A stretch of DNA of 64,000 nt from Pseudothauera lacus. GTDB taxonomy: Bacteria > Pseudomonadota > Gammaproteobacteria > Burkholderiales > Rhodocyclaceae. This document shows positions 18,108 to 27,139 of this stretch, piece after piece (positions within the stretch are counted from its first letter, which is position 1; each line of letters begins with the position of its first letter). The translations under genes were made by a program, and so were the position numbers. A model generated the notes under the pieces. The model was not told where the DNA came from. It worked only from the letters and a program-made list of their open reading frames with translations, and did not search any database. The stretch spans positions 331,473 to 395,472 of the forward strand of contig NZ_PZKC01000001.1 in assembly GCF_003034845.1 (NCBI RefSeq), given 5' to 3'.

Positions 18108-19636
18108 CAGACGAACACCTCGCGTTTGAGCAACCGGTTCAAGGTACCGCGCTCTTCCGGCGTAAAGGGCTTGATGAAGAACGCAAAAACCAGGAAGGAG
18201 CCGGCAACGCTCAGCGCAGTTACGCCGAGTGCCAGTGGGCCGTCGGGCGGTAACACACGCATCAATACCAGGCCGCAGAATGCGGCAAGAACGGCAGAAA
18301 TCAGCATGCGCAGATAGGCACGGCCATCACTGACGAACGACAATCCCGACGCGGTCAAGGCGCGCCTGACGTAGAGCGCAAAGACCGCTTCGCTGACAAC
18401 CAGGCCGACGCACAGACCGTACGCCCCCAGAGAGCCGCTCAACAACACCCCAAGGGCCAGGCCGATCAGCCCCAGGCTGGTGCCAACCAGCGGCGCCCTG
18501 GCATTCTCCATGGCCTGCGCAATCAGGCTGGATACCGCGCGCAAGGCCTGGGCCAGCAGAACCACCAGAAAGGCGAGCAGATAGGCCCCTGCTTCGGGGT
18601 AGCGCCCGCCGGTCAGCACCACGGCAGTCTCGACTCCGGCGACAGCCAGGAACGCAGCCACCGGCACCAGCGCAAAGGCATTGAGCTTGAAGACCAATGC
18701 CCCCATTGCCGGCAGACGCTGGCGGTAATCCTCGCGCTGGCGGGCTGCCACGAACAGTGGACGGACCATGCGGATGAGCAGGAACATCGGCAGATAGCGC
18801 TGCAGCATCGCGGCAAAAGCCGCAGCAAAGCCAAAAGCGGCAAACTGGCTCGCTGACAGGACGCGCGCACCCACGAGTTTCACCACATTGGGTCCGGAGA
18901 GGGTGTATAGCGACCCAGCCAGAAACGTTGGTGCCGCGTAATTGAAGAAACGCCGCAAAGGCAGGCGTTCATCCTCACCCGGTACACTGCGCCGGATGCG
19001 CAGGGCCGTCCGGGTGAGCAAGACCAGCGCCACCACGCAGGCAACAGCGGAGGCGGCCAGCTCGATGAAGATCCATGTCGCCAGTGCCAGCGTGGCATCC
19101 GCCGCTCCAAACAGCGCGATACCCAACCCCAGCCGCAAGCCCGTGCGCAAGACGATCGACAGTTGCGCGACACCCTGCATCATCAGGGAATCGAACACCT
19201 CGTCGAGAAACCGTGCCAGCCCTTCCACGACGATGACCAGCAGGAAAAGCCGGATGGCAGCCGTGTAGGCGTTGAGCCCGAGCGCGGCGGCCAGCCACGT
19301 CGCGAGGAAGTACAGCGCAACGCACACCGCGGCAAGCGTCAACAGGCGCGCCACACAGAGCACGGCGATGAGCCTCGCCAGTTGGCGGCCCTGCTGCCGG
19401 GCGCGCAATTCCGGCAGGTAACGCTGCGCGACCGCAATCAGGCCGAACGAGGAGAACATTGCGACCAGTTCGAGCGCAGCCTGGGAGGCCAAGTAGAAGC
19501 CATAGTCAGCAACATCGAGCGCGCGCACGAGCAGAAGCAGCAGGCCTACACCCATGAGGGCGCTGGCGCTCTTGCCGAAGGCGAAGTGGACCAGACTGCG
19601 ACGCACCTGCCCTGCTGAATACGCCGAAGCAGTCAT
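18104..19636 (-). CDS. Polysaccharide flippase (Wzx/MATE-like)
   Basis: A 510-residue integral membrane protein with about 12-14 hydrophobic helices and the start-of-family pattern VRRSLVHFAFGKSASALMGVGLLLLLVRALDVADYGFYLASQA. It belongs to the MOP exporter superfamily (RfbX/PST group) and should flip the lipid-linked repeat across the inner membrane. It overlaps both neighbours by four bases. Confidence 0.87.
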   Translation of the reverse strand: MTASAYSAGQVRRSLVHFAFGKSASALMGVGLLLLLVRALDVADYGFYLASQAALELVAMFSSFGLIAVAQRYLPELRARQQGRQLARLIAVLCVARLLTLAAVCVALYFLATWLAAALGLNAYTAAIRLFLLVIVVEGLARFLDEVFDSLMMQGVAQLSIVLRTGLRLGLGIALFGAADATLALATWIFIELAASAVACVVALVLLTRTALRIRRSVPGEDERLPLRRFFNYAAPTFLAGSLYTLSGPNVVKLVGARVLSASQFAAFGFAAAFAAMLQRYLPMFLLIRMVRPLFVAARQREDYRQRLPAMGALVFKLNAFALVPVAAFLAVAGVETAVVLTGGRYPEAGAYLLAFLVVLLAQALRAVSSLIAQAMENARAPLVGTSLGLIGLALGVLLSGSLGAYGLCVGLVVSEAVFALYVRRALTASGLSFVSDGRAYLRMLISAVLAAFCGLVLMRVLPPDGPLALGVTALSVAGSFLVFAFFIKPFTPEERGTLNRLLKREVFVW

Positions 19637-21294
19637 CGCGGAAGACGCTCCGCTGCGATACCCGGTTGGTCGTTGGCGCGCGAATGAAGTGCCTTATTCC
19701 GCCCTGCTGGTGTCTTGACGACAGCGCTCCCCCCTCTCCCCACAGCGCGGGATGCCGCGCTGGACTCACCCTCGGGCAACCGCAGCCGCTTACCCTGCCA
19801 TGCGACGAATCCGAGCATCAGTGCGATCAGCAGAGAGACGGCCGGTAACTCCAGCGGATCGCGCCCATAGAACAGCATGACGGGCAACATCGCCAGACCA
19901 GCAACACTGGCTTGCAGCACCGCAGCCTCTTCCGCAGCCAGACCCGGAACACGCGACCAGCGCAGCGCCTTGATGGCGGCGACGACGCACAACCCAAAGT
20001 AGCAAAGGAAGCCGAACAACCCGATGTCCCACAGGATCTGCGTGGCTGCTGAACGATCAATCAGGAACGGATATCTGCGCGCGGCTTCACCCGCTCCGAC
20101 AATGCTCGTTCCCCGGCTTGCTCCTGGCCCATGTCCGAGCAGCAAACGCGCGGGGTCGCTCCAGTCGTGCTCCATCCACCAGTGCTTGACGGCGGCCACA
20201 CGCCCCATCTCTCCGCTGCGGAAATTGATCTGGTCCGGGTCAAGACTGTAGGAAAACGCCCGCTCAACGATTTCTGCGGGACTTGACGAGGACGGCCCGG
20301 AATTGCCGTAATGAACCGATTCATAGGCGACCAGCACTCCCAGCGCAAGAACAAGGGACGCCGGAACGCCAAGGATGGCAAGGAGGGGGCGTTTGAAGAG
20401 TTCAGGGGCAAACATCACCAGCGCAGCAACAGGCAACAGCACGGCAGCCACCTTCACCTCAGCAAGGCCGACACACAGCGCACCGGCGAGCAGTGCGACG
20501 GCAAGCCTGAGCGGGCCAATAAGCCCACGCCGGTAACCTGCAACCGCAAAGGCGATCGCCACACATACGAAGTAAGTCATTCCACCGGAGTACCCCCCGC
20601 CATCCGGATCACCGCCAAACCCACCGACTACGGCATCCCACTCCACCCCCCCGGTGGTTGCGCCGAAGCGCGTGCGCGAAGGCGCCACGACGAGGTATTG
20701 GTACAGCACCAGAGGTACCTGGAACAACAGCAACCAGAAAAAGGCCTGCCAGACACGGTACATCGCCCGCGTGCTCATCGACCCGGCAGCGACAATGAAG
20801 AACACCCCCCAGATCGCCACGAGATTCTTGCCGCCAGCCACGGCCTGCAACACCGGTGGCAAGTTGAGCAAGACGGACAGCAACACTGCCAGGAGGAACA
20901 ACCACACCAGCGCACTCAGAGCGTCAACCCTGAGCGGCTGCGCTGAGTTGAACGAGAGGAGCAGCCACTTCACGAAGAGCAGCAGCCCAAAACCGAAGAC
21001 GATCCAGACCGCCTGCCCCATGCCTGCAAAGTAGAACAACTGGCCAACCACGACAAACGCGGTAAACACCATCACACCCATGAGCATCGGCACAGGCAGG
21101 GCGAGCAGGCCGGCACCGAGCAGGGCTGCAGCCAGCAGCACGGCAAACTTCACCGAACCATATGCGGCGACCAGCCCCATGATCACTGCGGAGAGCAGGA
21201 TCAAGCCCGCAACCAGCAAGACCTGCAAAACGCTCATTACCTGCCTGGAGCCCCCGGGCACGCCACTCGCAGCGACTGCGAAACGACGCCTCAT
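19633..21294 (-). CDS. Putative exopolysaccharide polymerase / O-antigen ligase-like membrane protein
   Basis: 553 residues with ten or more membrane helices and one large soluble loop (about residues 330-420: LLGHGPGASRGTSI, RYPFLIDRSAATQILWDIGLFGF), the layout of Wzy polymerases and O-antigen ligases. The start at 21294 overlaps the epsI stop by ATGA; an alternative ATG at 21237 has AGGCAGG upstream and gives a more typical hydrophobic N-terminus (MSVLQVLLVAGLILLS). The role is inferred mainly from topology and its place between the flippase and epsI. Confidence 0.7.
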   Translation of the reverse strand: MRRRFAVAASGVPGGSRQVMSVLQVLLVAGLILLSAVIMGLVAAYGSVKFAVLLAAALLGAGLLALPVPMLMGVMVFTAFVVVGQLFYFAGMGQAVWIVFGFGLLLFVKWLLLSFNSAQPLRVDALSALVWLFLLAVLLSVLLNLPPVLQAVAGGKNLVAIWGVFFIVAAGSMSTRAMYRVWQAFFWLLLFQVPLVLYQYLVVAPSRTRFGATTGGVEWDAVVGGFGGDPDGGGYSGGMTYFVCVAIAFAVAGYRRGLIGPLRLAVALLAGALCVGLAEVKVAAVLLPVAALVMFAPELFKRPLLAILGVPASLVLALGVLVAYESVHYGNSGPSSSSPAEIVERAFSYSLDPDQINFRSGEMGRVAAVKHWWMEHDWSDPARLLLGHGPGASRGTSIVGAGEAARRYPFLIDRSAATQILWDIGLFGFLCYFGLCVVAAIKALRWSRVPGLAAEEAAVLQASVAGLAMLPVMLFYGRDPLELPAVSLLIALMLGFVAWQGKRLRLPEGESSAASRAVGRGGSAVVKTPAGRNKALHSRANDQPGIAAERLPR

Positions 21295-21974
21295 TCGATG
21301 CTGCCGCGCCCGGCAAACCGCGGGCGGTGTTCAGGATCGATGGCCGCGACGATGGTGCGCAGGAAGTCATCCTGCATCCGGTAGGCGGCTGCGGAGTCAC
21401 GTGAGATCGTCGACACTCTGAACAGCAGGCCATCCGGATAAACCCCGCGGATGCTATAGCGCAGTTCGGCAAGCTTCTTCTGCTTGCCGTTCACCACCAC
21501 GTCCTCGCCGACGGTCATCCAGTAGGTGACCGGCTCCGGGCGTGCGTTGCCGTGCATGGTCTCGACACGCTTCACCGGGATCTCGCCACCGGCAAGCGCA
21601 AGTGAATCGATCCTGACGGACTTGAGCAGGAAACCTTGCGCGGGATAGCAGACCTCGGGCATGTGAACCTGTACGCCGTCACGCTGGTCGCTGCCATAAG
21701 CGATGGAGAGCATGATGCGATCCCCACGGGCATTCACATAGGTACGACTGAGGGTCTGATTGTAGATGGCCTGGATGGCGAAATCCTGTTGCGGATTGAC
21801 CACGGCAGCCGGGACATTTGGGTCTACCCGCCACTCACCGGCCTGCTCCGGAACCAGCGCGGCAAGGTCGAGCGCAGGCAGTTGATCGCTCAAGGCAATG
21901 CGCGGGGTGATCGCCTGGGCGCCGAAGGCAGTCACGCAGGCCAGCAGGGCTATGATGATTGCACGGCGGTTCAT
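21291..21974 (-). CDS. epsI: EpsI, exosortase-associated exopolysaccharide protein
   Basis: A 227-residue protein with an N-terminal signal/anchor (RAIIIALLACVTAFGAQA) and the EpsI features VDGVQVHMPEVCYPAQGFL-like core (SDQRDGVQVHMPEVCYPAQGF) and VTYWMTVGEDVVVNGKQKK. EpsI proteins always accompany an exosortase and are involved in polymer export or exosortase function; the exact role is not settled. The gene overlaps xrtB by four bases, as is usual; in some species the two are fused. Confidence 0.93.
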   Translation of the reverse strand: MNRRAIIIALLACVTAFGAQAITPRIALSDQLPALDLAALVPEQAGEWRVDPNVPAAVVNPQQDFAIQAIYNQTLSRTYVNARGDRIMLSIAYGSDQRDGVQVHMPEVCYPAQGFLLKSVRIDSLALAGGEIPVKRVETMHGNARPEPVTYWMTVGEDVVVNGKQKKLAELRYSIRGVYPDGLLFRVSTISRDSAAAYRMQDDFLRTIVAAIDPEHRPRFAGRGSIE

Positions 21975-22909
21975 GCCCTGACCTCCTTGCCACGGATACG
22001 CTGGAAGCGCTGGATGCCGAGCCTGATCAGCGTATCGACCAGGATGATTAGCAGCAGGGCACTGAGGAAGAGCACCATGCCGGCAAAGTCGTGCAGGAAA
22101 CCCTGCCCCGCCTCGTCACCGAAGTGGTAGGTGATCAGCGTCAGCACGATGACGCGGATGATGTTGGCGGTAAAGGAGATCGGCACGATCAGGATGGCCA
22201 GGGTGACATTGCGCGCCAGCGATTCGTGACGTACCAGGTTGAGATACAGCAGACCGAGCGCTTCGAGCGTGAACAGCGTCTGCAGTCCGGCGCAGGCATC
22301 GGCCACCAGCAACTGATACTGGCCGATCTGCAGGATCACCCCGGTACGCGCGATGGGATAGCCAAAGGCGTAGAGGATGTGCTCCGCGGCATAAGAGACC
22401 CCCATCTTCATCGGCATGGTGAGGGTATCGACCACCACGCTCGGCAGCGGAATCATGAACAGCATGAAGAAGAAGCCGAACCACAGCGTCTTCGCGCCAC
22501 GTGTGCCGCGCAGAAGGAGCACGACGGCAACCAGCACCCAGATCAGCGAACCGATCTCGAACAGCAGGATGTGCTGCGAGCGCCCGAGAGCATAGAGCAG
22601 CAAGCCCACCACCAGCACCGGCCAGCCCAGCCATGAGGCCGGTTGGCCGGCGCTGGCGCTCATCATCTCGGGCCACTTGCGGTACAGCAGCCACAGCGAA
22701 ATGGCCAGCACGATGGGGCCGTGCGCCTGCTGGTCGGTACTCCAGAGGCCCCGGAAGAGGTCGATGAAGCTGGGACCGTAGAGGAAGGCGATACCGGCAA
22801 GAACGATCAGCCACGGCGTGAACTCGCTGCGTGGGCTGAGTGTCGTGGTGGTCATTTTGGTGGTCGAAGCCGTCATGGGGAGGATGGGTGGGTTGACGGA
22901 GGCGCCCAT
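21971..22909 (-). CDS. xrtB: Exosortase B
   Basis: A 312-residue inner-membrane cysteine protease/transpeptidase with about eight helices. The catalytic triad of exosortases is in place: Cys206 (ADACAGLQTLFTLEALGLL), Arg252 (FTANIIRVIVLTL) and His273 (FLHDFAGMVLF). It processes the C-terminal PEP-CTERM signal of exported proteins; two such substrates lie about 6 kb away at 28736 and 29423. Operon position between epsG and epsI is the standard XrtB layout. Confidence 0.95.
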   Translation of the reverse strand: MGASVNPPILPMTASTTKMTTTTLSPRSEFTPWLIVLAGIAFLYGPSFIDLFRGLWSTDQQAHGPIVLAISLWLLYRKWPEMMSASAGQPASWLGWPVLVVGLLLYALGRSQHILLFEIGSLIWVLVAVVLLLRGTRGAKTLWFGFFFMLFMIPLPSVVVDTLTMPMKMGVSYAAEHILYAFGYPIARTGVILQIGQYQLLVADACAGLQTLFTLEALGLLYLNLVRHESLARNVTLAILIVPISFTANIIRVIVLTLITYHFGDEAGQGFLHDFAGMVLFLSALLLIILVDTLIRLGIQRFQRIRGKEVRA

Positions 22910-22929
22910 GCAAGGCGCCTGCCGGGAAC

Positions 22930-23796
22930 TCAGCGCTCGTTCAGCACGGTGCCCACCACCGTCGCGCTGGCCTGGCGCAGCATGTCGGCGAAGCCGCGCA
23001 GCGCGGCGAGCCGGCTGGTGTTCTTCTGCGCGACGATGAGCGCACCGCTGGCACGCACGGCAATGGTGTGGGCGTCGGCGTACTGGGCACCGGCGGGGGT
23101 GTCGATGAGGATGACGTCGAACTGCTGGGCGAGTTGCTGCAGCAGTTGCGCGAACATGGGCCGAGCGAGCAGCTCTTGCGGATTGGGCGGGACGGCTCCG
23201 GCGGGCAGTACGGAAAGGTCGCGAAGCGCGGAGACGCGCTGGATGGCTTCGGGGCTGCCGCGCCCGGCAAGCACGGTGGACAAGCCGTTGCGATTGTCCA
23301 CACCAAAGAGCAGGTGCTGGCGGGGGTGACGCAGGTCGGCATCGACGACCAGGGTGCGCTCACCCAGTTGCGAGAACACCACGGCAAGGTTGGCAGTCAG
23401 CCAGGAGCGGCCTTCACCACGCCCGGGGCTGGTGATGGCGAGGGAGTGGCGTTCGTCTTCGCCATCGAACCAGCGCAGCATGAGTTGGCTGCGCAATGCC
23501 CGCAGGGCTTCGACCTGAGGGGCAAAGGGGTTGTAGGCGGCGAGCACCTCGTCGGCGAGCGCTGCTTCGCCGCGCGCGAGATAGGGGTAGTCGAACTGGC
23601 GTGAGAGCGCCTGACGGATATCGGCCTCACTGAGCAGGCCGAGGTGGATGGCAGCATCGCCGAAGCGCAGGTTGAGTTCGCGCTGGGCGCGCAGGATGCG
23701 TTCGGCCTCTTCAGGCTTGAGGCGGCCGGCGTCGATGAGGATGGCGCCGATGGAACGCTCGGCGTTGCTCAGGCCCTGGGTGGTAGGTGCATTCAT
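22930..23796 (-). CDS. epsG: EpsG, chain-length-determinant tyrosine kinase-like protein
   Basis: A 288-residue cytoplasmic BY-kinase/ParA-like ATPase of the EpsG type, partner of the Wzz-like EpsF. Nucleotide motifs: SPGRGEGRSWLTANLAVVFSQLG (Walker A position, but with Arg in place of the canonical Lys, as is common for EpsG), VDADLRHPRQHLLFG (Walker A') and FDVILIDTPAG (Walker B). The first 60 residues form a small helical domain (IGAILIDAGRLKPEEAERIL) seen in EpsG proteins. GAGGA precedes the ATG. Confidence 0.92.
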   Translation of the reverse strand: MNAPTTQGLSNAERSIGAILIDAGRLKPEEAERILRAQRELNLRFGDAAIHLGLLSEADIRQALSRQFDYPYLARGEAALADEVLAAYNPFAPQVEALRALRSQLMLRWFDGEDERHSLAITSPGRGEGRSWLTANLAVVFSQLGERTLVVDADLRHPRQHLLFGVDNRNGLSTVLAGRGSPEAIQRVSALRDLSVLPAGAVPPNPQELLARPMFAQLLQQLAQQFDVILIDTPAGAQYADAHTIAVRASGALIVAQKNTSRLAALRGFADMLRQASATVVGTVLNER

Positions 23797-23805
23797 GGGA
23801 TGTCC

Positions 23806-25185
23806 TCAGGCGGCAGCGCGGCGGCGGAAGAGGCCGCGCGTGCGGCCGGCGGCGGGAATCATGCCCAGCACGGGTACACCGGGGAGCTGGGCAAGGTCTT
23901 CGGCACCGCGCACGCGCTGGTCGATGAGTTCAAGCAGCAGCGCCACGCCGAGCCCGAGCAGGGTACCGAGGAAGACTGCCAGGATCAGGTTGAGCAGCAG
24001 GCGCGGGCTGGAGTGCTGGAGCGGTGCGCTGGCCGGGGTGAGCACGGCAATGTTGGTCTGCTGGGTCTGGCTTTCCAGGTTGGTCTGGGCGAGACGCTGG
24101 GTGACGAGGTCGTAGGCGCGCTGGGCGTTCTCGACGTCGCGCTGAAGCACGGCGATCTGGTCGCGGTGGGCCTTGAGTTCGAGCACACGCTCCTTCTGGG
24201 CTTCGACGGCCGCGGCGATTTCGCTTTCGCGCGCGGTGCTGATGCGCGTGGTGGTGCCCAGCGAGCTGGCGACGCGCTGGGTTTCCGCGGCGATGCGTTG
24301 CTGCAGGGAAGCAATTTCGGTTTCCAGGCGGGCGATGTCGGGGTGGTTGGGGCCGAGGCGGCCGAGGCTCTGCTGGCGCTGTGCGTCGAGGCGGGCGGCA
24401 TCGGCCTTGAGGCCGCTGATGAGGGGGTTGGCCATCACCTCGGGAAGGGATTCGGCAGCCCCCGCCTGGCTCTGGCGCGAGCGGCTGTCGGCGCGCTGCC
24501 CCTGCACGGCCACGAGCTGGCTGGAGAGTTCGGCGAGGCGGGCGTTTTCCATGTCAAAGCGGCCATCGCCAGCGATGATGCCGTGCTGTTGTTCGTACTC
24601 GGAGAGACGCCGCTGGGCGCTTTCGAGGTCGGTACGCAGGCCGGCGGTGCGTTCGTTGAACCACGCGGCGTACTGGCGGGCGGGCTCCACGCGCAGTTCG
24701 AGGTTGGTCTCCATGTAGGCTTGCGCGAAGGCGTTGGCGATGGCTGCGGCAAACTGGGGATCGGTGCCGGTGTAGCCGATGCTGACCACGCTGCTCTCGC
24801 GCGAGGGGCGGACGTCGAGGTTCTTCTTCAGCAGCTCGGCCAGCCATACCTGCAGGCTGCCCTGCCCGTCGGTGGCCTCGCGCCATTGCTGCTGAATGAC
24901 CGGCAGTTGGTCCATGCGGGTGAGCGCCACGACGCGCTGGGCGACGCGATCGGAGGAGATGATGTCCACCTGGGTGGCAAGGTAACCGGGCATCATCTGC
25001 GCAGGAAGCAGGCCGCCCATCAGCGGATCGGCGCTCTTGGCGTCGATCACCAGCGAGGTGGTGGCGGTGTACTGACGCGGCAGCAGCATGCTGACGACGG
25101 CGGTGGTGGTGACGACGACGGCAAGGATGCCGAGGATGATCCACAGCCGGGCGCGCAGGATGAGGAGGAATTGCTGGAAGGTCAT
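23806..25185 (-). CDS. epsF: EpsF, polysaccharide chain length determinant (Wzz-like)
   Basis: A 459-residue inner-membrane protein with the Wzz layout: N-terminal helix (ARLWIILGILAVVVTTTAVVSML), a long periplasmic coiled-coil domain (about residues 180-380, rich in heptads such as LEAEIASLQQRIAAET-like stretches) and a C-terminal helix (LLLNLILAVFLGTLLGLGVALLLELID). It controls polymer length together with the EpsG ATPase encoded just downstream. Confidence 0.93.
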   Translation of the reverse strand: MTFQQFLLILRARLWIILGILAVVVTTTAVVSMLLPRQYTATTSLVIDAKSADPLMGGLLPAQMMPGYLATQVDIISSDRVAQRVVALTRMDQLPVIQQQWREATDGQGSLQVWLAELLKKNLDVRPSRESSVVSIGYTGTDPQFAAAIANAFAQAYMETNLELRVEPARQYAAWFNERTAGLRTDLESAQRRLSEYEQQHGIIAGDGRFDMENARLAELSSQLVAVQGQRADSRSRQSQAGAAESLPEVMANPLISGLKADAARLDAQRQQSLGRLGPNHPDIARLETEIASLQQRIAAETQRVASSLGTTTRISTARESEIAAAVEAQKERVLELKAHRDQIAVLQRDVENAQRAYDLVTQRLAQTNLESQTQQTNIAVLTPASAPLQHSSPRLLLNLILAVFLGTLLGLGVALLLELIDQRVRGAEDLAQLPGVPVLGMIPAAGRTRGLFRRRAAA

Positions 25186-25202
25186 GACTTGATTCCGCCG
25201 GA

Positions 25203-26021
25203 TCAGAACAGGCTTTCGCGCACGAAGATGACATCGTCGGCGCGCAGGAGGTCGTCGAGGCCGGGCTGGAACACTTCCACGCTGCCGTCGGCCTGGCGGC
25301 GATGGATGCGCAGGCCGCGGGTGGTGCCGCGCAGGGTGGTGCCGCCGCCGGTGGCCAGGCCCTGCATGACGCTCATGCTGCGCTCCAGGCGGAAGGCGCC
25401 GGGGCGCTGCACTTCACCGTAGATGTAGTACACCGGTGCGCGCTGCACGTAGATGAGGTCGCCGCCGGCGAGCGGCAGGTCGCCGCCGAGATCGCCGCCG
25501 AGCAGCAGGCCGGGCAGGTCGATCTCGTGGCGTTCCTGGCGGCCGTTGCGCATGCCGATCAGCACCACGGTGTCGGCACCGTTGGGAGAGATGCCGCCGG
25601 CGATGGCCAGCATGTCGGTGAGGCGCAGATTGGTGGTTTCCAGCGGATAGCGCCCGGGGCGATTGACCTGCCCGAGCACCGCCACCTGGTTGCCGCGCAC
25701 CTGGATGGGCAGCACGCTGACCTGCGGCTGGAGGACGAAACCGCCATCACGCAGCCGGCTGGCAATGGCATTCTCCGCCGCACTGAGGGTCAGGCCGCCG
25801 ACATTGACCGAACCGATCAGCGGAAAACTCAGCGCTCCGGTTTCGGCCACCCGCGTTTCGGTGGTCAGGTCGGGGTTCTGGAAGACGGTGATGCGCACGA
25901 TGTCACCGGCGCCAAGAACGTATTCCTCGGTGGCCGCACCGGCCTGGGAGAGGCCGATGGCGAGCGCCAGGCAGGCAAGGAAACGCAGGAGTGAGGTTCT
26001 GAACATGCTGATCCGCTTCAT
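25203..26021 (-). CDS. epsE: EpsE, polysaccharide export outer-membrane protein (Wza-like)
   Basis: 272 residues with a signal peptide (LLRFLACLALAIGLSQAGAA), the polysaccharide export motif EEYVLGAGDIVRITVFQNPDLTTETRVAETGALSFPLIG, and SLBB domains (VAVLGQVNRPGRYPLE; YIYGEVQRPGAFRLE). It should form the outer-membrane/periplasmic conduit. The start may be the ATG at 26021 or 26006; neither has a strong ribosome binding site. No lipobox Cys is seen. Confidence 0.93.
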   Translation of the reverse strand: MKRISMFRTSLLRFLACLALAIGLSQAGAATEEYVLGAGDIVRITVFQNPDLTTETRVAETGALSFPLIGSVNVGGLTLSAAENAIASRLRDGGFVLQPQVSVLPIQVRGNQVAVLGQVNRPGRYPLETTNLRLTDMLAIAGGISPNGADTVVLIGMRNGRQERHEIDLPGLLLGGDLGGDLPLAGGDLIYVQRAPVYYIYGEVQRPGAFRLERSMSVMQGLATGGGTTLRGTTRGLRIHRRQADGSVEVFQPGLDDLLRADDVIFVRESLF

Positions 26022-26042
26022 CCGGTTGCTGTGGGCGCCAGG

Positions 26043-26993
26043 TCAGCGCAGGGTGGCCGCACCGCGTTCGAAGACGCTGGGTTCGCCGCCGGCCGGGGTC
26101 GCCGGTGCGGCTGCGGGCGCGGCATCAGCACTGGCCGCGGGCGCCGCAGCGCTGGCCGGGGCACTGAAGTCGCCGACGTACTCGATGGCGGCGGCTTCAC
26201 GCAGGCGCTTGATCTCGGCAGCGGCGCGATCGGTACGTGCCTTGTTGGCGATGAACTGCTCGATGAAGGGACGCGCGCGGGTCTGATCGATGGGTTCCTC
26301 GCGCACGCCGGCAACGAAGATCAGCAGCGCGCCGGTAGGCGTGCGGCTGACCGCAACCTGACCGGCCTCCATGCGCTGCAGACCCTTGAGCAGCTCCATG
26401 GGCAATTGCTCGGCGGGACGCACGCCGGCGTTGGCGGTAAAGGGAATGTTCTGCGCCGTCAGCCAGTCGGTGAGGTTGCGGATGTTGCCCACGGCAGCCA
26501 GTTGCGTGCGCAACTCCTCGAAGCGCTCGGCCGGCAGGCGGACGTTGACCTCCTGCAGGTTGAACACGCGACGCTGCGCAAAGAGCTCGGGATGCTCGGT
26601 ATAGAAGGTGGCAATCTCCGCATCACCGGGGCGCTCGGGTGCACCCACGGCCTGCTCGGCATAGGCTCGGGCGAGGATCTCGCGGCGCGCCATGTCGATG
26701 CTCTGCAGCACACGCGGATCGCGGTCGAGCTTGCGCTCGATGGCCTGCTGGACCAGCAGTTCCTGGTCGATGAGGCGCTCCAGCGCGGCGCTGCTGGCCT
26801 GCGCCATCTGCTCGGCGGGCACGTTGCCGGCGCGCGACAGCATTTCATTGAGCTGATGGACGGTGATCTCGGCCTTGTTGACCTTCACCGCCACCTGGGA
26901 CGGTGCCTTGCCGCCTGAATCCCCTCCACAACCCGCCAGCAGAGCGGCGACCAGCAGCAGGGAGAGCGGAGCTACGCGAAGCTTGACGAGCAT
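26043..26993 (-). CDS. epsD: EpsD, peptidyl-prolyl cis-trans isomerase lipoprotein
   Basis: I choose the ATG at 26993 (316 aa) because it directly gives a lipoprotein signal, MLVKLRVAPLSLLLVAALLAGC, with the lipobox LAGC; upstream ATGs at 27005 and 27074 extend in frame without benefit. The rest is a SurA/PrsA-like helical domain (HQLNEMLSRAGNVPAEQM) with a parvulin-like C-terminal part lacking a clear full PPIase signature. EpsD-family proteins occur in XrtB loci, probably as chaperones for secretion components. The C-terminus is Ala/Pro-rich. Confidence 0.88.
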   Translation of the reverse strand: MLVKLRVAPLSLLLVAALLAGCGGDSGGKAPSQVAVKVNKAEITVHQLNEMLSRAGNVPAEQMAQASSAALERLIDQELLVQQAIERKLDRDPRVLQSIDMARREILARAYAEQAVGAPERPGDAEIATFYTEHPELFAQRRVFNLQEVNVRLPAERFEELRTQLAAVGNIRNLTDWLTAQNIPFTANAGVRPAEQLPMELLKGLQRMEAGQVAVSRTPTGALLIFVAGVREEPIDQTRARPFIEQFIANKARTDRAAAEIKRLREAAAIEYVGDFSAPASAAAPAASADAAPAAAPATPAGGEPSVFERGAATLR

Positions 26994-27139
26994 GTGTTCA
27001 TCCATCGATTGGCAAGTGGAAAAAGGGTTGCAGGCAACATACCGCAATGCAACATAACGGCCGTCATATGACATGTCAAGCTCACAGGGCGATGTTTCTT
27101 ACCGCACCCGGAACAACCGGAAAGGATAACCTTTTGGCA